A stretch of 64,000 nucleotides of DNA. Origin: Corallococcus interemptor. Its GTDB lineage: Bacteria > Myxococcota > Myxococcia > Myxococcales > Myxococcaceae. The notes under the pieces were generated by a model, which was not told where the DNA came from, ran no database searches, and worked only from the letters and a program-made list of their open reading frames with translations. The DNA is taken from assembly GCF_003668875.1 (NCBI RefSeq), contig NZ_RAWM01000023.1:1-64000 (forward strand). Direction: 5' to 3'. Within the stretch, counting starts at the first letter, position 1, and each line of letters starts with the position of its first letter. The translations under genes and the position numbers were made by a program. This document shows, piece after piece, positions 61,561-64,000 of this stretch.

Positions 61561-61949
61561 TGACGCGACTCCTGGGATGCGGGGGTGTTCCGTGCACGGG
61601 GAGCACGGAGGCGCGAATTCAGGGGCCGGGGTGCTGCGGTCTCCCGGCAAGACACGGTTTCAAGAGGTCAGTCGCAAGCAGCACCCGCCGTGAAGGGGCG
61701 TTGTTTCGCGCATGTATCGTCTGGCGCGCGCGCGAGCAATCCCCCCCACCCACATTGTCGCCACGCCGCGCCATGGGCACGGCGGGGAGCGCGTGAATCA
61801 GGGGCAGGGCGGAGTGCGAGTTTCATGGGAACGGAATTCGGAGAGCGTCTGGGCCGCGAATCTCTTCATCGCGCGAACGGCGGGACATTCAAACGACCCC
61901 CAAGGTCGGAAACCCGGGGACCTCCCTTGTTCACGGGATACTGCGCGTA

Positions 61950-61970
61950 GTGTCCGAGTAAACGTGACAC
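61950..61970. promoter_or_regulatory. Inverted repeat GTGTC-N11-GACAC
   Basis: GTGTC (61950-61954) and GACAC (61966-61970) face each other in the interval between the biosynthetic operon and the cytochrome-like gene. The half-sites equal those of the myxobacterial regulator MrpC (GTGTC-N8-GACAC), but the spacing is three bases longer, so it is only a candidate operator. Confidence 0.35.
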
Positions 61971-62050
61971 ATCGGATCATGCGACGGGAACACGCGGAGT
62001 GTATGAGTCCACCCTCCCTGAGGCTTCGCCGACACCCGGAACGCCGTCCC

Positions 62051-62071
62051 TGTCTGTGAATTGTCTGTGAA
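62051..62071 (+). promoter_or_regulatory. Direct repeat TGTCTGTGAA, two copies 11 bp apart
   Basis: Identical 10-bp copies lie at 62051-62060 and 62062-62071, spaced by one helical turn, as typical for OmpR/PhoB-type response regulators. They are about 105 bp before the cytochrome-like gene and 490 bp before the biosynthetic operon. Confidence 0.45.
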
Positions 62072-62176
62072 AATAGGATTCCTTGGATTCGTCTCGTCAG
62101 GGTTCGAGGACGATACGGGGTGGGTCCGACACGGCCCCTGCGCGCTTGTGCCGCAGGGCGGGCGGGAGCGTGAGCC

Positions 62177-62746
62177 ATGCCGAGGCCGGTGCGTGATGTG
62201 ACACGGTGGATGGGGACGGCGCTGCTCTGGGGCGGCGTGCTGGGCTGTTCCGCGGAGCCGGCCATGGCGGTGACGCTGGACTGGGACGCGGGCGTGGATG
62301 CAGGGCCCGCTCCGGCGACGTGCGCGAGCGGGAGCGTCTGGACCGAGGCGACGGGCGGCACCGGGGCCACCATGGCGCCGGGATACGCGTGCCGGAGCTG
62401 CCACCTGCGGCAGGCGCCCTCCGTGGCTTACTTCTTCATGGGCACGGTGTTCCCGTCGCTCCATGAGGCGGACGGATGTGACGCGCGGCTGGAGGCACCG
62501 TCGAAGGTGAAGGTGGAGATATTGGACGCGGACGGCCAGGTGCGGCTCACGCTGGTGCCGAACGCCTCGGGCAACTTCCTGTCCACGACGCTCCAGCCGT
62601 CCTTCCCGCTGCCGTACCGGGCGCGGCTGGTGGGGCCGGATGGCGCGACGCGGGTGATGGCCACGCCGCAGAGCAGCGGAGACTGCAACAGCTGTCACAC
62701 CGGGCAGGGGACGCAGGGGGCTCCGGGGCGCATCGCGCTGCCGTGA
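62177..62746 (+). CDS. Di-heme c-type cytochrome-like lipoprotein
   Basis: The product has 189 residues, with a signal ending at VLGC (lipidated Cys near residue 24). Two heme-binding motifs are present: CRSCH (about residue 72) and CNSCH near the C-terminus (SGDCNSCHTGQG). The part between them looks like a beta-sandwich (KVKVEILDADGQVRLTLV). A role in periplasmic electron transfer is possible; the partner is unknown. The ATG has a GGGAG site. Confidence 0.7.
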   Translation: MPRPVRDVTRWMGTALLWGGVLGCSAEPAMAVTLDWDAGVDAGPAPATCASGSVWTEATGGTGATMAPGYACRSCHLRQAPSVAYFFMGTVFPSLHEADGCDARLEAPSKVKVEILDADGQVRLTLVPNASGNFLSTTLQPSFPLPYRARLVGPDGATRVMATPQSSGDCNSCHTGQGTQGAPGRIALP

Positions 62747-62840
62747 GTCTGTTGGGTGCGAGCGCTGCGACAAATGACCGCAGCGGGCGCTCCACGGTGG
62801 ACTGCTATCCGGGATGCTCCCTTCTTCCTGGAGTCACCCG

Positions 62841-63560
62841 ATGAAGTCTCTCTTGGGTCCGCTGTGTTTCGTCGCGGGTTCGCTGCTGTCCTCCTCCGCC
62901 TTCGCGCACGCGGCGGTGTCCGGGACCACGCCTCCCCATGCCGGGGCGACCTTCGAGGCGGACTTCACGGTGAGCCACGGCTGTGATGGCGCGGACACGT
63001 CCAGGATGCGGGTCCAGATTCCCGAGGGCGTGACGGGCGTGCGCCCGCTGGACTCCGTGTTCGGCCCTGCCGAGGTGGAGAAGGACGCCAACGGCAACGT
63101 GACGGCGGTGACGTGGACGAAGCCCGCGGGCAGCGTGAAGGCGGGGGACACGCACTTCTTCCACCTGGGGCTGCGGATGAAGCTGCCCTCGAAGCCGTTC
63201 ACCACCCTGTTCTTCCCCACGACGCAGACGTGCAGCACGCAGGCGGGCGTGGAGACGGTGGTGGAGTGGAAGAGCACGGCGGGAGGCGAGCACAGCCATG
63301 ATGGGGACGCGGGCACGGGGGCCTCGGAGAACCCGGCGCCGTCGCTCTATCTCCTGCCGTCGCGGTTGCCGGGATGGAACCAGTACACGGTGCAGGAGCA
63401 CGTGCACGACCTGACCGTGTTCAAGGACGCGCTCATCGTCTGGGCCGGGTCGCAGGCGTACAGCTTCAACCCCGTCACGCAGGCGCTCATCGAGAAGGAA
63501 CCGGGCGTCACCGCGCTCACGCAGATCCATCCGGGCACGGTCATCTGGGTGAAGTACTAG
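62841..63560 (+). CDS. YcnI/DUF1775-like copper-associated protein
   Basis: The product has 239 residues. A signal peptide ends at SAFA, leaving His as the first mature residue (HAAVSG), as in YcnI proteins where the N-terminal His helps bind copper. DFTVSHGCDG and RVQIPEGV are typical of the family. A short His-rich stretch (GGEHSHDGD) and an extra C-terminal domain of about 75 residues follow. ATG 62841 has a GGAG site. The role in copper handling is inferred from the family; no copper transporter is seen in the window. Confidence 0.82.
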   Translation: MKSLLGPLCFVAGSLLSSSAFAHAAVSGTTPPHAGATFEADFTVSHGCDGADTSRMRVQIPEGVTGVRPLDSVFGPAEVEKDANGNVTAVTWTKPAGSVKAGDTHFFHLGLRMKLPSKPFTTLFFPTTQTCSTQAGVETVVEWKSTAGGEHSHDGDAGTGASENPAPSLYLLPSRLPGWNQYTVQEHVHDLTVFKDALIVWAGSQAYSFNPVTQALIEKEPGVTALTQIHPGTVIWVKY

Positions 63561-63568
63561 GAGCGACC

Positions 63569-63748
63569 ATGCGCCACTGGCTCTTCGTGTTGTGTATCGG
63601 TGTTCTCGCCGGTTGTTCGGACAAGCCTTCGCCGCCGCCCACGGGGCAGAGCGACGCGGGCACGGCCTCCGGCGTCGAGCGGCCGGGGACGCTGGAGCGC
63701 CCGCCGCTGGAGCGGTTGCCGGACGACCTCAAGCCGCCGGCTCAGTAG
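63569..63748 (+). CDS. Small lipoprotein
   Basis: The product has 59 residues: a lipoprotein signal (FVLCIGVLAGC, Cys16) and a short Pro-rich mature part without a known domain. The AGGAG ribosome site overlaps the stop of the YcnI-like gene, eight bases before this start, so the two are co-translated. The 3' end overlaps the convergent gene at the window edge by seven bases. Confidence 0.7.
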   Translation: MRHWLFVLCIGVLAGCSDKPSPPPTGQSDAGTASGVERPGTLERPPLERLPDDLKPPAQ

Positions 63749-64000
63749 GCGTGGCGTCTGGCGACGTTGACGAGCTGGGTGAGGGAATGGTCCAGCAGCG
63801 CCTGCGTGGACCGCATGTAGCGGTGTGCGCGGACGAAGGGCAGCCACACGCGGTCACCGACGCGGACCTGGGCTTCCATCCACTGCTTGCGGGGAAGCCA
63901 CTGGCCACCCAGGTGTTTGACCAGCACCTCGCCCAGGTATGCCCCGACGGCGGGGACCACGATGGCATCGATGTTGTGACGCTCGAAGATGTCCGGGAAG
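63742..64000 (-). CDS. Hypothetical protein, partial (N-terminus outside window)
   Basis: The last 85 residues or so of a protein whose start lies beyond the right edge. The visible part begins FPDIFERHNIDAIVVPAV and includes GQWLPRKQWMEAQVRVGD and a helical end. It has a soluble character; no family is recognised. Confidence 0.6.
   Translation of the reverse strand, partial: FPDIFERHNIDAIVVPAVGAYLGEVLVKHLGGQWLPRKQWMEAQVRVGDRVWLPFVRAHRYMRSTQALLDHSLTQLVNVARRHAY

Larger units (their letters stand above)
61561..62176. other. 617-bp divergent regulatory interval
   Basis: No protein gene is supported here. It separates the leftward biosynthetic operon from the rightward cytochrome-like gene and must hold both promoters. 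A 22-base imperfect palindrome with core CCGTGCACGG lies in the operon leader (about 61587-61608). Further out are the inverted and direct repeats listed separately. I found no clear sigma-70 or sigma-54 promoter by eye. Confidence 0.6.

Noticed and set aside
48355-61563. A single open frame of more than 4000 codons on the plus strand
   Set aside because: It runs antisense through three megasynthase genes, has His/Arg/Gly-rich low-complexity translation without any domain, and is a typical product of high GC content.
61950-61970. MrpC binding site
   Set aside because: The half-sites fit but the spacer is 11 instead of 8, so it is reported only as an unassigned repeat.

Overview
The DNA is very GC-rich and codes densely on both strands. 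Its gene mix points to a fruiting myxobacterium of the Myxococcus/Corallococcus group: Ser/Thr kinases fused to response-regulator, TPR and nucleotide-cyclase domains, many small lipoproteins, and a large hybrid PKS-NRPS operon. The assignment rests on gene content and composition, not on a marker gene.

Layout. Positions 1-8050 hold an amino-acid permease (cut by the window edge), a secreted protein, a GT39-like membrane glycosyltransferase, an N-acetyltransferase, an endonuclease/exonuclease/phosphatase lipoprotein, a DUF4173-like membrane protein, an RhtA-type exporter and a small membrane protein. Positions 8056-10080 form a visibly lower-GC accessory patch with a glycine-rich gene remnant and a SIR2-like (defence-type) gene whose frame is broken at a run of eight T. 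Positions 10081-32507 return to host-like sequence: a cysteine-desulfurase-like enzyme, a CAP-domain lipoprotein, a PIN protein, an HTTM operon, a MepA-type endopeptidase + deoD + AlkB-like operon, a RIO kinase with a long repetitive tail, an L,D-transpeptidase, an amidase, a TonB-domain protein, a Ser/Thr kinase with TPRs, a Sir2 deacetylase, and a kinase-REC-cyclase gene followed by an FHA-GAF-cyclase gene. A Crp/Fnr regulator (32511-33191) is followed by a gene-free interval with two tandem CRP-type operators and a strongly structured, possibly transcribed segment.

Positions 33611-61560 are one seven-gene minus-strand operon: five megasynthase genes, an MFS exporter and a penicillin-acylase-family (Ntn) hydrolase. 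In transcription order I call the megasynthases A to E: A = FAAL-ACP-C-A-PCP; B = KS-AT-KR-ACP with the KS cysteine replaced by serine; C = KS-AT-KR-ACP-degenerate ACP-sulfotransferase; D = C-A(Ser)-PCP; E = KS-AT-KR-ACP. Reading collinearly, a fatty acyl-AMP is loaded, an unusual amino-type unit, malonyl units and a serine are added, and the product may be exported with removal of the acyl cap by the Ntn hydrolase, as PvdQ does in pyoverdine synthesis. There is no thioesterase or terminal reductase in the window; the KRs of C and E lack catalytic residues; C has a CurM-like sulfotransferase but no following thioesterase. I could not match this architecture to a known product, and it is the best candidate for a new system here.

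Beyond a 617-bp regulatory interval lie a di-heme c-type cytochrome-like lipoprotein, a YcnI-like protein with a small lipoprotein, and a partial gene at the right edge. Most other long open frames are GC-rich shadows and are not listed. I saw no rRNA, tRNA, CRISPR array or transposase.
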